Positions 34,043 through 43,174 of a stretch of 53,740 nt of DNA are shown here, piece by piece. Where the stretch lies: assembly GCA_947074275.1 (NCBI GenBank), contig CAMTPA010000007.1, positions 1 through 53,740 of the forward strand, given 5' to 3'. Under the pieces are notes generated by a model. It worked only from the letters and a program-made list of their open reading frames with translations, was not told the origin of the DNA and did not search any database. Both the position numbers and the translations under genes were made by a program. Origin of the DNA: an uncultured Bacteroides sp. Lineage in GTDB: Bacteria > Bacteroidota > Bacteroidia > Bacteroidales > Bacteroidaceae. Numbering within the stretch: the stretch's first letter is position 1; every line of letters begins with the position of its first letter.

Positions 34043-35776
34043 TTACCGTGGAGTATTTTCTTTTTTGTAAATCAACTCTTGAACTTTGCATGGAAACCAA
34101 GCCCAAAACACAGATCCTTGATTTACAACGGAATCAAACCCTATTTCACCTCGAAAAGCCTCAATTATAGCCTTACAAATAGCAAGCCCCAATCCCGTCC
34201 CTTGTGTAAATGAATCCAATTTTTCAAATCGTTCAAAAACAAGATGATGTTTTTCTTGTGGAATGCCTTTTCCAGTGTCACGAACTGTTATTTTCACACC
34301 ATCATTTTCGTAATATAAGCTTATTGTGATCTTTCCTTTTATAGTGTGTTTTATTGCATTCGAAATAAAATTGTTTACTACTTGCATTATGCGATTGCGA
34401 TCAAGTATCACTATACATCGATTAAGGTCGGTGATTGCCTCTATTGTGATATCGTTATTTACAAAACGATTTTCATAAGAAGCAAATATCTCATAAAACA
34501 ATGTCACAATATCAAACTTTTCATCAACTATATCAATCGACCCCGATTCTATTTTCGACAAATCAAGAATATCACCTATGAGACGTAACAGTAATTCATT
34601 GTTAGTATTAATAAGATTCATATAATCGGCTCGTTCTTCATTTGTTTCAGCATATTAAATTAACTCTGAAAAGCCTACAATTGCATTGAGAGGGGTACGA
34701 ATCTCATGGCTCATATTAGCAAGAAAAGCCATTTTAAGTTTATCGGATTCTTCAGCTTTTTCCTTAGCGCAGATCAAATCCACCTCCATCTCTTCTCTAC
34801 GATTTATCTCTTTAGTAAGCTCTATAACCAACGAAGACGCTTCTCTATTTTTTATAATAAGTTTTTTAGTTGCCAGCTTTATTTGTCGTTTTAGTTGCCA
34901 CACAAAAACAGAGGCAATAATAAAGATTATTACAAATGCTAATAAGATGACACGAACTTCCTTGTATACATCTTTTTTTTCATACACACCAAACCATTTA
35001 TTATAAATCCGATCATATTCGCCATCAATCTTCATTTGATACAAAGCCGTATTCAAAATGTTCATCAGCTCAACATTGTCTATATTACCCACTAAAGAAT
35101 AAGTTTCAGCTTCCATATCTACTGGATAGATTTGAAGATTATTTAGATTTTTCTTTTTAATAAAATAATAAGAAACGACTGCAAAAGTTACTACGGCATC
35201 ATACTTGCCCGAAGCCAATAGTTGTAATGCTTCAAGAGCTGTATTGGTTGTGATGATACTATCAGCTATATTATTCGACAACATATATTCGTGAGAACGA
35301 TCCATATTCTGAACAATCACCTTTTTTCCTTTTAGTGACTCAATATCTGTATACTCATCATCTTTACGAGATACTACACAATAATTTACCATACTATGCG
35401 GCATCCCAAAGTGTGCATTCTTCGCTCTTTCATACGAGTAGGTCATACCTACTAAAAGATCTATTTTCTTATCATCCAGTTCTTTTCTTATCACATTCCA
35501 TTCTCCAAGGTTCAACTCATATTGAAAACCTGTTCGTTTCATTAAAGCTCGGAATAATTCAACATTAAAGCCATCAAGCTGTCCTTTTTCATTAATGAAC
35601 TCAAAGGGAGGAAAAGCATAATCTCCCTTTGCTTTTATAATATGGTTCTTATAATTTTTTAACAATACAGTATCGTTAGCAAATAAATTGTTTACGGATA
35701 AAAGAATAAATACCAACAGAAGTTTTTCTTTTACTCTTATTATCGAAATTCTGCTATACAATAAAAATTCATCCAT
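34043..35776 (-). pseudogene. SBP-bac-3 sensor histidine kinase interrupted by an in-frame stop
   Basis: Sequence for a 577-residue kinase paralogous to its upstream neighbour: signal peptide ([15 protein letters not shown]), periplasmic SBP-bac-3 domain ([25 protein letters not shown], split here as residues ~45-70), one transmembrane helix, coiled linker, HisKA with His357 in [11 protein letters not shown], and HATPase ([19 protein letters not shown]). A TAA at 34655-34657 (codon 374) interrupts the frame between the H box and ATPase. The same frame resumes directly (YAETNEERADYM), and the neighbour has Gln there, so one C-to-T change (CAA to TAA) explains it; no frameshift is needed. The ATG at 34619-34621 could restart a separate ATPase fragment. 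Start set at 35776; 25 bp after the upstream gene. Confidence 0.85.
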
Positions 35777-35801
35777 AAAATATGCAAGACTATATCCCTT
35801 T

Positions 35802-38800
35802 TCAATTCCACAAAGGAAGGCTTTTCCCTTCAGAGCCATCTTCATTTTTGTCATCATTGAAGAATAAATTTAGCTGTGTATTGATTTTATTATTATTCTT
35901 ATCGCTTTTGTTAGGTTTTTCAATGACCATTAATTCCTTTGGTTCTCGCTTCTTTCTTGCCTTTTCTATTTCGCACGGAAACCAAGCCCAGAAAGTAGAG
36001 CCTTCGTCTTTAACAGAGTTACAACCTATTTCACCACCAATGGCATCCATAATCGCTTTACAGATAGCAAGTCCTAACCCTGTGCCTTGAGCAAAAGTGT
36101 CTAATTTTTCAAAACGTTGGAATATTAAGTGATGCTTATTCTCTTCAATACCTATTCCAGTATCTTTCACATATATGCGTAATCCATTATTAATTTGATT
36201 TATTCCAAATATAATTTCACCTTCTTTGGTGTATTTAATAGCATTTGATAAGAAGTTGATTGCTACCTGAGAAAAACGATTGCGGTCTAATGTGGCCACA
36301 CACGTAGACAGCGGTAGTTCGAGTTTCATTTCTATTTGGGGATTAGAACATCGAGCCTTCAAAGCTGTGAATGTTTCGTTTATCATTTCAACCACGTCAA
36401 ATGTCTCGTTTTTTATTTCCATAGAACCCGATTCTATTTTAGATAAATCGAGTACATCACCTATCAATCGAAGCAAGAGTTCGTTGTTGTTGTTTATGAT
36501 GTGCATATATTCTTTGCGTTCTACTTCATCTTCGGCATATTGCATCATTTCCGAAAAACCAACGATTGCATTGAGTGGTGTACGTATCTCGTGACTCATA
36601 TTGGCAAGAAATGCCATTTTCAGTTTCTCTGATTCTTCTGCTTTCTCTTTGGCACGACGTAAATCTGTTATCAGACGATTTCTTTCTGTGATGTCATCTA
36701 TCCGTAACACAATTCCTTCCACTCCCGAATCTCCTATGATAGGAATGGCAGTACTTCCAAAAATTCTTTTCTTTTTATGGAACTCTTGATAACAGATTTC
36801 TTTAGAAGCGATTGTATTTGCAACGGGGCAATTAGGACACGGCTTATTCATTCCAAATGCAGAGTAACATTGAGTTCCTTTTACATATACGTCTTGGCCT
36901 ATTTCACCAAACACATAGTCAACATTACTCCATTGAATATTATAGTTAGCATCCAAATATACAATGCCCGAAGTGTTGTTATTCAAGATAAGTTCATTCT
37001 GGCGATTTAAAGCAGCAAGTTTACGCTGATTTTTTTTCAATGCCAATTCATTTACTTTTTGTGCATTGACATTCAAATCTATACCATATACAAACTTATA
37101 GGGTTTGCCCTCTTCATCCAATAAAGTTTCTACGATAGCTCGACTTTCCCACCATTCATACACACCTATTTCTTGAATATCTACACGATAGCAATAAGCA
37201 CCTTCATTGAAATCATTGTTCATCAAATCCTTCATTGAACGATCATACCCCTCTCTATCTTCTTCATAAATTAATGATGTGAACTTATCGAGCGTATTAT
37301 ATTCCAATAAATTTCTTTCGGCAGTAGCAAGAATCTCTCCATATCTCAAGATGCCGTCACGCGAGTCGACATGCCACGTATAAGCTTTGAGTGCAGGTAG
37401 AGAAGTTGATATTATTTTATTAGTCATTTGGGCTTTGTATTGTTCTGTCAAGTCCATACGCATTACTAATATTTGTTTTTGCCCATTAAACTCTATCAAC
37501 ATCTTCCTCACAAATGTATTCAGTTCTTTGCCGTTTCTTAAGCGCAATAGTTCATTTGCTATGTATTCATTGCCAGTACTTATCACTTGTTGGTCTACAT
37601 TAGCGTGTTTGGCTACATCCTCATCTTTAACAAAATCTTTTGTCGTGACATAACATTCAGATCCAAACAACTTTATGGCGGCATCATTGATATAAGCCAC
37701 GTGTTTATGCTCCACGTCTATAATGTAAACGGGAATGGGCAGACTATTCATAATAAGATTCAGTCTCTCTTCGCTGTTTATAACTTCTTGATGTCTTTGG
37801 TTGAGCATTTGCTTAGCTCTTACCTCTTCTGTTATGTCTTTGCGCGTGCCAGTAATGAAACGAACACAATTATTATCTTCACTTGCCATTAACGAGCATT
37901 GATACCAACACCAGTGCCCCCCTAATCTCAAACGAAACTTTACATTTGTCTTTTTTAGCTGTTTGTCTATAAGAACGTCCATCGCATCCCATATCACATT
38001 TTTATCATCGGGATGAACAATCTTGTTATACGATTCTCTTGATAACACTTCATTGTCAGCACTATCGATGCCTTGAAGTAAAGCAAACTCTTGTTTATCT
38101 ACATCATAAATCCACGTGGTCAGTTCTCCTGCCTCCAATGCCAAAGTCACGTTGTTTTGTAGCTCTACTATTTTTTGTTGCGATTTATACGCTTCGGTTA
38201 CATCATCAAACAGAAGCAAGTAACCTATCAAACTATTCTTTGTATCGAATACACCATTCACACTTACCTCAAACATTTCGCCGTGAGGTAATGAGCGGTC
38301 TATCTCTGATTTCAAACTATCGGGCAATTCATCAAATTCGAGCTGATAGCGCACCACTTCGCCATTATTCAATCGGGGCAATTGGTCGGTGATTTGTGGA
38401 TCTACTAAATAGTTGTATCTGTTTAGCAGAATCGTTTTATCTTTCAGAGCAAAAAGTTTCACTAAATAGTCATTTACATCTCTTACAAATCCGTCTCGGT
38501 CGAGGAAAACAACTCCAAGTGGAATATGATTGTTGATGGCTTTGAGAAGTTCTATCTTCTCGCTAAGCAAAGATTGGTAATTGTAAATGGTAGAGATGTT
38601 ATTCATTATGCCGTGCAGTGACAATAGTTCACCATCTTTGTTATATCGAGCCACTGCTGTCAGTTCAAAGGGCTGATAGGTGTCACTATCGGGAAGCTTT
38701 ACGAATATCGTAACAAAATCCACATCTCTATCTTGCAGCACCTTAGATATAAAATCCTCATACAAGGCACGGCTGTTGGGAGCAATTAGTTCCACCCATT

Positions 38801-40205
38801 CACTTTCGAGATAAGTCCATCGGTTCGATTGATAATCAACAATCTTGATTACATCATTTATAAAATCGAAACGCCATCGAATGAGTTTGGCAGATTGAAG
38901 AGCTAAGTCTAAGTTCAATATTGTTTCATCCTGCCTTCTGAGCAATTTTCGTTGACGAGTTTCATTTCTACGTGAGTAAAGCAATTTGCAAATATTTCCT
39001 TCATCATCTTTCTGACCTGTCACCACGTATTCATAGTCTACAAAGCGATTTATTTTATTGTTGTAGATACGTAGCGAGCACGTAGCCTTATCTCTTGTTC
39101 CCGACAAGACATCTTCAAAACACTTGTCGTATCTGCCACGATCATCAGGATTGATCATTGCCTCTATATCACGTAGACTGAAAGAATACTCTTTAAAATC
39201 ACCATTTTTAAGCACATACAAAAGGTCTTCTCGAATATCATATAAAAATATATCTATCTCCGATTCGCCAATCAGTATATTAGTGAGCTGATTAAGGTTC
39301 ATTATACGAGCATTAGAAGCTTTGATCTTGGTAGTAGCTTTTTTAATTCTGATTCTGAGTAATATAAAAACAAAAAATGACAAAAGTGCAACAGCGGCCA
39401 GCACACCCAATGTCCAATAGAAATAATCCATATAAACACTTTCATCTTTGCCATACCATTTATGATAGATTTGGTGATACTCTCCGTTTCTAATCAAGGC
39501 ATTGATAGCTCTGTTTATTTGCATTATCAAAGCAGGGTTGGACGAAGCAAAAAAGAGTTCCTGTGGAAGAAGTCCTGATGCAACCGAATGGAGATTGGTC
39601 AAACCACATTCCGAAACAATTTTATCGGCATTGGCATTCATACATAAGGCAAAATCTCCTTCACCACCCGAAAGCATTTTCAATCCCACTTCCATATCGT
39701 CCACAAAAATAAGGTTTTCAATATACTCGTCGCCCAAGTCTTTCAATATCTGACGGACAATCACATTATTTTTCATTATGATTTTTTTTCCAGCCAAAGA
39801 CCCAAGTCCGTTGTATGTATCGCCTTCTCTGAAAAGAACATCGTAGTATATTGTGATAAATGGAACGCTAAAACTGATATTTTCGGCTCTATCCTTCGAG
39901 TAGAATAAAGCATAAATATAATTTGTACTATCTTTCGTATCAAACTGAACATCATCGCCAGGTTGAATAAAATCGAAATCGCAAGAGTCTTTTAACTCTT
40001 CGATTATCGCTTTGCAAAGCTCAATGCTAAAGCCATCGGGTTCTCCCTTATCGTTCAAAAAAGACAAAGGAGCGTTGTTGTTAGATAAAATCTCTAAAAC
40101 CACTTTCCTTTTATTGTTTGCATTATCAATAGCCATTGCCGGCAACGAAAAAAGAGATAAAAAGATGGATATAATCATTCCAGAAAGACAATTAGTCGCT
40201 TTCAT
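35802..40205 (-). CDS. Giant multi-PAS sensor histidine kinase with SBP-bac-3 input domain
   Basis: A 1467-residue membrane kinase. Order: signal peptide (1-26), periplasmic SBP-bac-3 domain (about 35-250, [20 protein letters not shown]), transmembrane helix near 262-286, about six PAS-like modules (PAC-type ends such as [39 protein letters not shown]), then HisKA with His1205 ([11 protein letters not shown]) and HATPase (GTGLGLAIC). The last PAS carries Cys1113, Cys1123 and Cys1126 ([15 protein letters not shown]), which could bind metal, heme or Fe-S. No receiver domain. The ATG at 40205 is chosen over an upstream TTG because the -7 element is at 40236-40243. It is paralogous to the broken kinase that follows. 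Confidence 0.9.
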   Translation of the reverse strand: MKATNCLSGMIISIFLSLFSLPAMAIDNANNKRKVVLEILSNNNAPLSFLNDKGEPDGFSIELCKAIIEELKDSCDFDFIQPGDDVQFDTKDSTNYIYALFYSKDRAENISFSVPFITIYYDVLFREGDTYNGLGSLAGKKIIMKNNVIVRQILKDLGDEYIENLIFVDDMEVGLKMLSGGEGDFALCMNANADKIVSECGLTNLHSVASGLLPQELFFASSNPALIMQINRAINALIRNGEYHQIYHKWYGKDESVYMDYFYWTLGVLAAVALLSFFVFILLRIRIKKATTKIKASNARIMNLNQLTNILIGESEIDIFLYDIREDLLYVLKNGDFKEYSFSLRDIEAMINPDDRGRYDKCFEDVLSGTRDKATCSLRIYNNKINRFVDYEYVVTGQKDDEGNICKLLYSRRNETRQRKLLRRQDETILNLDLALQSAKLIRWRFDFINDVIKIVDYQSNRWTYLESEWVELIAPNSRALYEDFISKVLQDRDVDFVTIFVKLPDSDTYQPFELTAVARYNKDGELLSLHGIMNNISTIYNYQSLLSEKIELLKAINNHIPLGVVFLDRDGFVRDVNDYLVKLFALKDKTILLNRYNYLVDPQITDQLPRLNNGEVVRYQLEFDELPDSLKSEIDRSLPHGEMFEVSVNGVFDTKNSLIGYLLLFDDVTEAYKSQQKIVELQNNVTLALEAGELTTWIYDVDKQEFALLQGIDSADNEVLSRESYNKIVHPDDKNVIWDAMDVLIDKQLKKTNVKFRLRLGGHWCWYQCSLMASEDNNCVRFITGTRKDITEEVRAKQMLNQRHQEVINSEERLNLIMNSLPIPVYIIDVEHKHVAYINDAAIKLFGSECYVTTKDFVKDEDVAKHANVDQQVISTGNEYIANELLRLRNGKELNTFVRKMLIEFNGQKQILVMRMDLTEQYKAQMTNKIISTSLPALKAYTWHVDSRDGILRYGEILATAERNLLEYNTLDKFTSLIYEEDREGYDRSMKDLMNNDFNEGAYCYRVDIQEIGVYEWWESRAIVETLLDEEGKPYKFVYGIDLNVNAQKVNELALKKNQRKLAALNRQNELILNNNTSGIVYLDANYNIQWSNVDYVFGEIGQDVYVKGTQCYSAFGMNKPCPNCPVANTIASKEICYQEFHKKKRIFGSTAIPIIGDSGVEGIVLRIDDITERNRLITDLRRAKEKAEESEKLKMAFLANMSHEIRTPLNAIVGFSEMMQYAEDEVERKEYMHIINNNNELLLRLIGDVLDLSKIESGSMEIKNETFDVVEMINETFTALKARCSNPQIEMKLELPLSTCVATLDRNRFSQVAINFLSNAIKYTKEGEIIFGINQINNGLRIYVKDTGIGIEENKHHLIFQRFEKLDTFAQGTGLGLAICKAIMDAIGGEIGCNSVKDEGSTFWAWFPCEIEKARKKREPKELMVIEKPNKSDKNNNKINTQLNLFFNDDKNEDGSEGKSLPLWN

Positions 40206-40235
40206 TTCTAAGATAGTTAATAGTTTTATGAAATG

Positions 40236-40243
40236 CAAATATA
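40236..40243 (-). promoter_or_regulatory. -7 promoter element for the tandem kinase operon
   Basis: The reverse strand reads TATATTTG, 31 nt upstream of the ATG at 40205. It overlaps the rejected TTG start. Confidence 0.65.
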
Positions 40244-40370
40244 ATTATTTTCAATTATTTTTAGAATATTTCTATGTTTAAATATGAACATTTTGAAAAG
40301 AAAAATGAGGATAAGTGATTTGATTAAAACGAACCGTAATTTGTATAAGAGATGTTTGTCTTTTAGAGAC

Positions 40371-40378
40371 TATTTTTG
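40371..40378 (+). promoter_or_regulatory. -7 promoter element for the flavodoxin-family gene
   Basis: TATTTTTG (TAnnTTTG), 29 nt before the ATG at 40407. This argues against the longer frame starting at 40284. Confidence 0.55.
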
Positions 40379-40406
40379 TTGTCGAAAATTGATTAAGAAT
40401 AAAAGT

Positions 40407-40943
40407 ATGAAAAAGAACATTTTAGTGATTTCCTCTTCACCACGCAAAGGTGGCAATTCCGACACATTGTGCAATGAATTTATCAAAGGTGCAACGGATG
40501 CAGGGCATTATGCCGAAAAAATTTTTCTGAGAGACAAAAACATTCATTACTGCACAGGGTGCGGAGTATGCTACAACCAAAAACAATGTTCGCAAAAAGA
40601 TGATATGGCCGAATTATTAGATAAAATGGTGGCAGCCGACACAATCGTACTATCCACTCCTATTTATTTTTACACAATGTGTGGGCAGCTAAAAACGTTT
40701 ATCGACCGATGTTGTGCAAGATATACAGAGATGAGCAACAAGAATTTTTATTATATAATGACAGCAGCCGACACCAGTCTGCCAGCTATGGACAGAACGA
40801 TTGTTGAGTTTCAGGGCTTTTTGGCTTGCCTCGAAAACCCCATAGAGCAAAAAACGCTGAAAGCTTTTGGAGTGTGGCAAAAAGAAGACATCAAAGACAG
40901 CAAATACATAGCTGAAGCTTACGAAATGGGAAGGTTGATATAA
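40407..40943 (+). CDS. Flavodoxin-family / iron-sulfur flavoprotein-like oxidoreductase
   Basis: A 178-residue FMN-binding protein. The FMN loop SSSPRKGGNSDTL lies near the N terminus, and STPIYFYTMCGQLKTFIDR gives the second flavin segment. Cys49, Cys52, Cys55 and Cys61 form a compact CX2CX2CX5C cluster (CTGCGVC then C), matching the motif that binds a [4Fe-4S] cluster in archaeal iron-sulfur flavoproteins (Isf), so an Fe-S/FMN electron-transfer role is likely. The electron partner is unknown. A 41-residue upstream extension (ATG 40284) is basic and lies across the promoter, so the shorter form is annotated. Confidence 0.82.
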   Translation: MKKNILVISSSPRKGGNSDTLCNEFIKGATDAGHYAEKIFLRDKNIHYCTGCGVCYNQKQCSQKDDMAELLDKMVAADTIVLSTPIYFYTMCGQLKTFIDRCCARYTEMSNKNFYYIMTAADTSLPAMDRTIVEFQGFLACLENPIEQKTLKAFGVWQKEDIKDSKYIAEAYEMGRLI

Positions 40944-40975
40944 GAGACTTATATTGACTGTGAATAGATGATGTA

Positions 40976-41040
40976 CAAACTGTTAACAAGTATCACGTCA
41001 ACTGTAAACGTTTATCTTGACAACTGTTCATAGTTGACAC
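40976..41040. repeat. Intergenic AACTGTTnACA-type repeats (cluster E)
   Basis: CAAACTGTTAACAAG (about 40977), GTCAACTGTAAACG (40997-41010) and GACAACTGTTCATAGTTGAC (41019-41038) lie in the gap between converging genes. The last is a near-palindrome. Confidence 0.6.
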
Positions 41041-41075
41041 ATAAAAACCAAACAACCATCCGAATGGGTTAAAAT

Positions 41076-41117
41076 AAAAAGAGACTTGTATCGTTCGCAT
41101 AGAAACAAGTCTCTTTT
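41076..41117. terminator. Bidirectional terminator between flavodoxin-family and thioredoxin genes
   Basis: AAAAGAGACTTGT (41077-41089) pairs with ACAAGTCTCTTTT (41105-41117), with A/T runs on both sides. Confidence 0.85.
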
Positions 41118-41139
41118 ACTATCTTTATTAAAGTAAATG

Positions 41140-41493
41140 TTAAGCATTGGGGAATGCCTCTTTTACCATTTGAGCCAACTCTTCGGCTGGCAATTCGCCC
41201 ACCCATTTTTTCATTTTACCTTGTGGCGTAATAAAAACAAATGCTGGGAAAGCTTCTATATTAAACACATCCGCCACCGACGGGTTTTGTTCCATTTCTA
41301 CTCGATAACAATCTACCGATGGAAACTCTTTACTCACTTTCTCGTAGCGCGGCATCATCGCTTGGCAATGAGGACACCAAGTGACCCAAAATTCAATTAT
41401 TGTATCATTCTTGGTGAGAAGCGGTGCATTATCACCTTCAGAAAAATCAAATATTTTCTTCTTAAACAAGTTTTCATCTAAATCGTGTACCAT
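41140..41493 (-). CDS. Thioredoxin-family protein with CPHC active site
   Basis: A 117-residue cytosolic thioredoxin-fold protein. The active site is WCPHC (Cys40, Cys43), a less common dipeptide than CGPC and closer to disulfide-exchange or oxidant types. EAFPAFVFITPQGK supplies the cis-Pro segment. There is no signal peptide. It begins 21 bp after the TusA-DsrE fusion gene on the same strand, so it is likely its operon partner, perhaps reducing persulfide or disulfide on that protein; this link is inferred from context. Confidence 0.88.
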   Translation of the reverse strand: MVHDLDENLFKKKIFDFSEGDNAPLLTKNDTIIEFWVTWCPHCQAMMPRYEKVSKEFPSVDCYRVEMEQNPSVADVFNIEAFPAFVFITPQGKMKKWVGELPAEELAQMVKEAFPNA

Positions 41494-41514
41494 AATTATA
41501 CGTTATTATATAGG

Positions 41515-42285
41515 TTATATAAAGAAATTTACATTTGATTTGCGAGCATATTCCAACATCGTAGCCACACCACCTATTTCTACCCCTTCGAGCAATTCAT
41601 CGGAATTTATACTTAGTATGTCCATCGACATTTTGCAAGCTATGAATTGCGCTCCGTTGAATTTGGCCAAGTGAACCATAAAATCGAGTGAGGGCACATT
41701 CTTATCTTTCATTATTTTTTTCATCATTGCCGCACCCAGTCCCAGCATATTTTCGCGCGACATAGGCAAACTATCGTCGTCGGCAGGCAGCACCTTGCTC
41801 ACCATAGCTTCTTTGATGCTTTTGACAGAAGTGCGTTTCATCTTTTTACGAATCAGACTAAGCCCCCAGAAAGTAAAAAACATTTCTACTTTCAACCCCA
41901 TTGCCAATGCCCCTAAAGCGATGTTAAAGGCAGCTAAACCTTTATCCATCTCGCCACTGAACACCACAATTGTGAGCAGATCCTCTTTTTCGGGTACCAC
42001 AGCTTTGCCCAGCTCCACCACTTTGGTAAACCGAGCCGTAATCACTCCATCTTGCTCGTTGAGCGATTGCATCGGATTGCCCGTAACGGCCGACCACGAC
42101 ACGGCATCTTGTTTAAATCCACCATCAGTCACCTCGATAATAACATCTTGCCCTATCCGTGCGTCACGCACAGCATTGGCAAGCGACATAATAGGACCCG
42201 GACACTGAGTACCCTTCGCATCTACGTGAATAGGTTCATTGCTCACTGCCCCACCCTGTATCTGAAAATCTTCTAATTGCGGCAT
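41515..42285 (-). CDS. TusA-DsrE fusion protein (sulfur-relay type)
   Basis: A 256-residue cytosolic fusion. The N-terminal TusA/SirA domain (about 17-95) has the sulfur-carrying Cys28 in GTQCPGPI. The C-terminal DsrE/DrsE2-like domain (about 100-256) opens with TIVVFSGEMDKGLAAFNIALG and holds a conserved-looking Cys in QFIACKMSMDIL. In larger proteins this module follows a CoA-disulfide reductase and a rhodanese; here only the last two parts exist. A persulfide-transfer role is expected. The frame extends to TTG 42309 but ATG 42285 (MPQLEDF) is chosen. It is divergent from DoxX and upstream of the CPHC thioredoxin. Confidence 0.85.
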   Translation of the reverse strand: MPQLEDFQIQGGAVSNEPIHVDAKGTQCPGPIMSLANAVRDARIGQDVIIEVTDGGFKQDAVSWSAVTGNPMQSLNEQDGVITARFTKVVELGKAVVPEKEDLLTIVVFSGEMDKGLAAFNIALGALAMGLKVEMFFTFWGLSLIRKKMKRTSVKSIKEAMVSKVLPADDDSLPMSRENMLGLGAAMMKKIMKDKNVPSLDFMVHLAKFNGAQFIACKMSMDILSINSDELLEGVEIGGVATMLEYARKSNVNFFI

Positions 42286-42439
42286 ATTTTGTTTTTTATT
42301 TGAGAACAAGATTTTGATTAAAAAAGTTCTTTCATCATTCGTTATAATAATTGAAGTAAAACAACCAATTTGTTAAAAGGAACAATTCTATGTTTTTGTT
42401 GTTTATTAAGATAATATCTAATCAAATAATTATATAAGT

Positions 42440-42880
42440 ATGAGCCGTTTCACCTATTTTTTATTCCCAAAACCTACTGGCACTTTCGGTGCTTCTATGT
42501 TGATTGTGTTTCTTAGAGTTGCATTGGGGATTCTGATTTTAACGCACGGATTAGACAAGTGCATCCATTTTGAAAGCATAGCTCCACATTTTCCTAACCC
42601 ACTCGGGGTAGGTTCGGAAGCTTCATTAATCTTGGTTATCTTTGCGGAGGTGATATGTGCTTGTGGATTAATTACAGGTTTTTTGTATCGCCTTAGCCTA
42701 ATCCCACTAATGTTTTCGTTTTCGATGATTGTATTCGTGGTAATGAAACACGCTCCATTTGCCCAAAAAGAGCTTCCATTGGTTTATCTTATCTGCTTGG
42801 TAGGCTTATTTTTCACAGGTGCCGGACGCTATTCTATCGACTATTTAATTCACCAGAAACTTATAGGCAAGACAGAATAA
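42440..42880 (+). CDS. DoxX-family membrane protein
   Basis: A 146-residue membrane protein with four hydrophobic helices. Family features are VFLRVALGILILTHGLDK in the first helix, the FAEVICACGLITGFLYRLSL centre (across the second and third helices) and a final GAGRYSIDYLI. DoxX proteins are linked to thiosulfate:quinone oxidoreductase and to redox complexes. It is divergent from the TusA-DsrE / thioredoxin genes, so the three may form a sulfur or redox locus. No clear -7 element was found (TATGTTTTTG near 42388 has the wrong spacing). Confidence 0.88.
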   Translation: MSRFTYFLFPKPTGTFGASMLIVFLRVALGILILTHGLDKCIHFESIAPHFPNPLGVGSEASLILVIFAEVICACGLITGFLYRLSLIPLMFSFSMIVFVVMKHAPFAQKELPLVYLICLVGLFFTGAGRYSIDYLIHQKLIGKTE

Positions 42881-42918
42881 CAAAGTTTTTTCCAACATAT
42901 CACAAAAAAATGTTAGAT

Positions 42919-42940
42919 TTTGCTTGTTATTTCAAGCAAA
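42919..42940. promoter_or_regulatory. Inverted repeat in the trp promoter (candidate operator)
   Basis: TTTGCTTG (42919-42926) and CAAGCAAA (42933-42940) are perfect reverse complements with a 6-nt spacer. The left arm contains TTTG at the -33 position and the right arm ends 5 bp before the -7 box. Confidence 0.55.
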
Positions 42941-42945
42941 GTGCT

Positions 42946-42953
42946 TACATTTG
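42946..42953 (+). promoter_or_regulatory. -7 promoter element for the trp operon
   Basis: TACATTTG (TAnnTTTG) with TTTG at 42919-42922 as a possible -33 element. Predicted transcription start is near 42960, before the leader ORF at 42987. Confidence 0.75.
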
Positions 42954-42986
42954 TCCTCATAAAACAACAAATAGAAATTATTTGAA

Positions 42987-43049
42987 ATGAAAACAAGAAT
43001 CGTAAATACATATTGGTGGTGGCGCCTATTACAACTCCGACAGTCGTAA
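42987..43049 (+). CDS. trpL: trp leader peptide with three consecutive Trp codons
   Basis: A 20-codon ORF (MKTRIVNTYWWWRLLQLRQS) with TGG TGG TGG at 43014-43022 and stop TAA at 43047-43049. It lies between the promoter and the intrinsic terminator in front of trpB. This is the layout of attenuator leaders and of the Bacteroid-trp RNA motif in Rfam. Scarce charged tRNA-Trp would stall the ribosome on these codons. The peptide itself is probably not functional. Confidence 0.92.
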   Translation: MKTRIVNTYWWWRLLQLRQS

Positions 43050-43135
43050 GGGAGCAGAGCTCGTATGTATATACTTCATACAATATAAATTAATTAGAGC
43101 CCTGTCGCAACTTGCGACAGGGCTTTTTCTTTTTT
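43038..43135 (+). terminator. trp attenuator: alternative pairing and intrinsic terminator
   Basis: Terminator stem AGCCCTGTCGCA (43098-43109) with 43113-43124 (12 bp, 3-nt loop), then a T run to 43135. The 5' arm's CTGTCG (43102-43107) can instead pair with CGACAG (43038-43043), at the end of the leader ORF. A ribosome stalled at the Trp codons leaves 43038-43043 free, favouring antitermination; one at the stop codon covers it, favouring termination. Local hairpins CTCC/GGAG and GAGC/GCTC (43035-43062) lie between. I recognise this as the Bacteroid-trp type. Confidence 0.88.
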
Positions 43136-43174
43136 CACGAATATTTAAAAACCTATAAAATACAAATCAAAGTG

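Noticed and set aside
34621..34660. Frameshift in the broken kinase
   Set aside because: The reading frame is the same before and after the TAA; a single substitution explains it without an indel.
40284..40406. N-terminal extension of the flavodoxin-family protein
   Set aside because: The extra 41 residues are basic, lack family similarity and cover the -7 element at 40371.
43112..43174. Longer TrpB beginning at TTG 43112
   Set aside because: That start is inside the attenuator terminator hairpin; the ATG at 43175 gives the normal N terminus.
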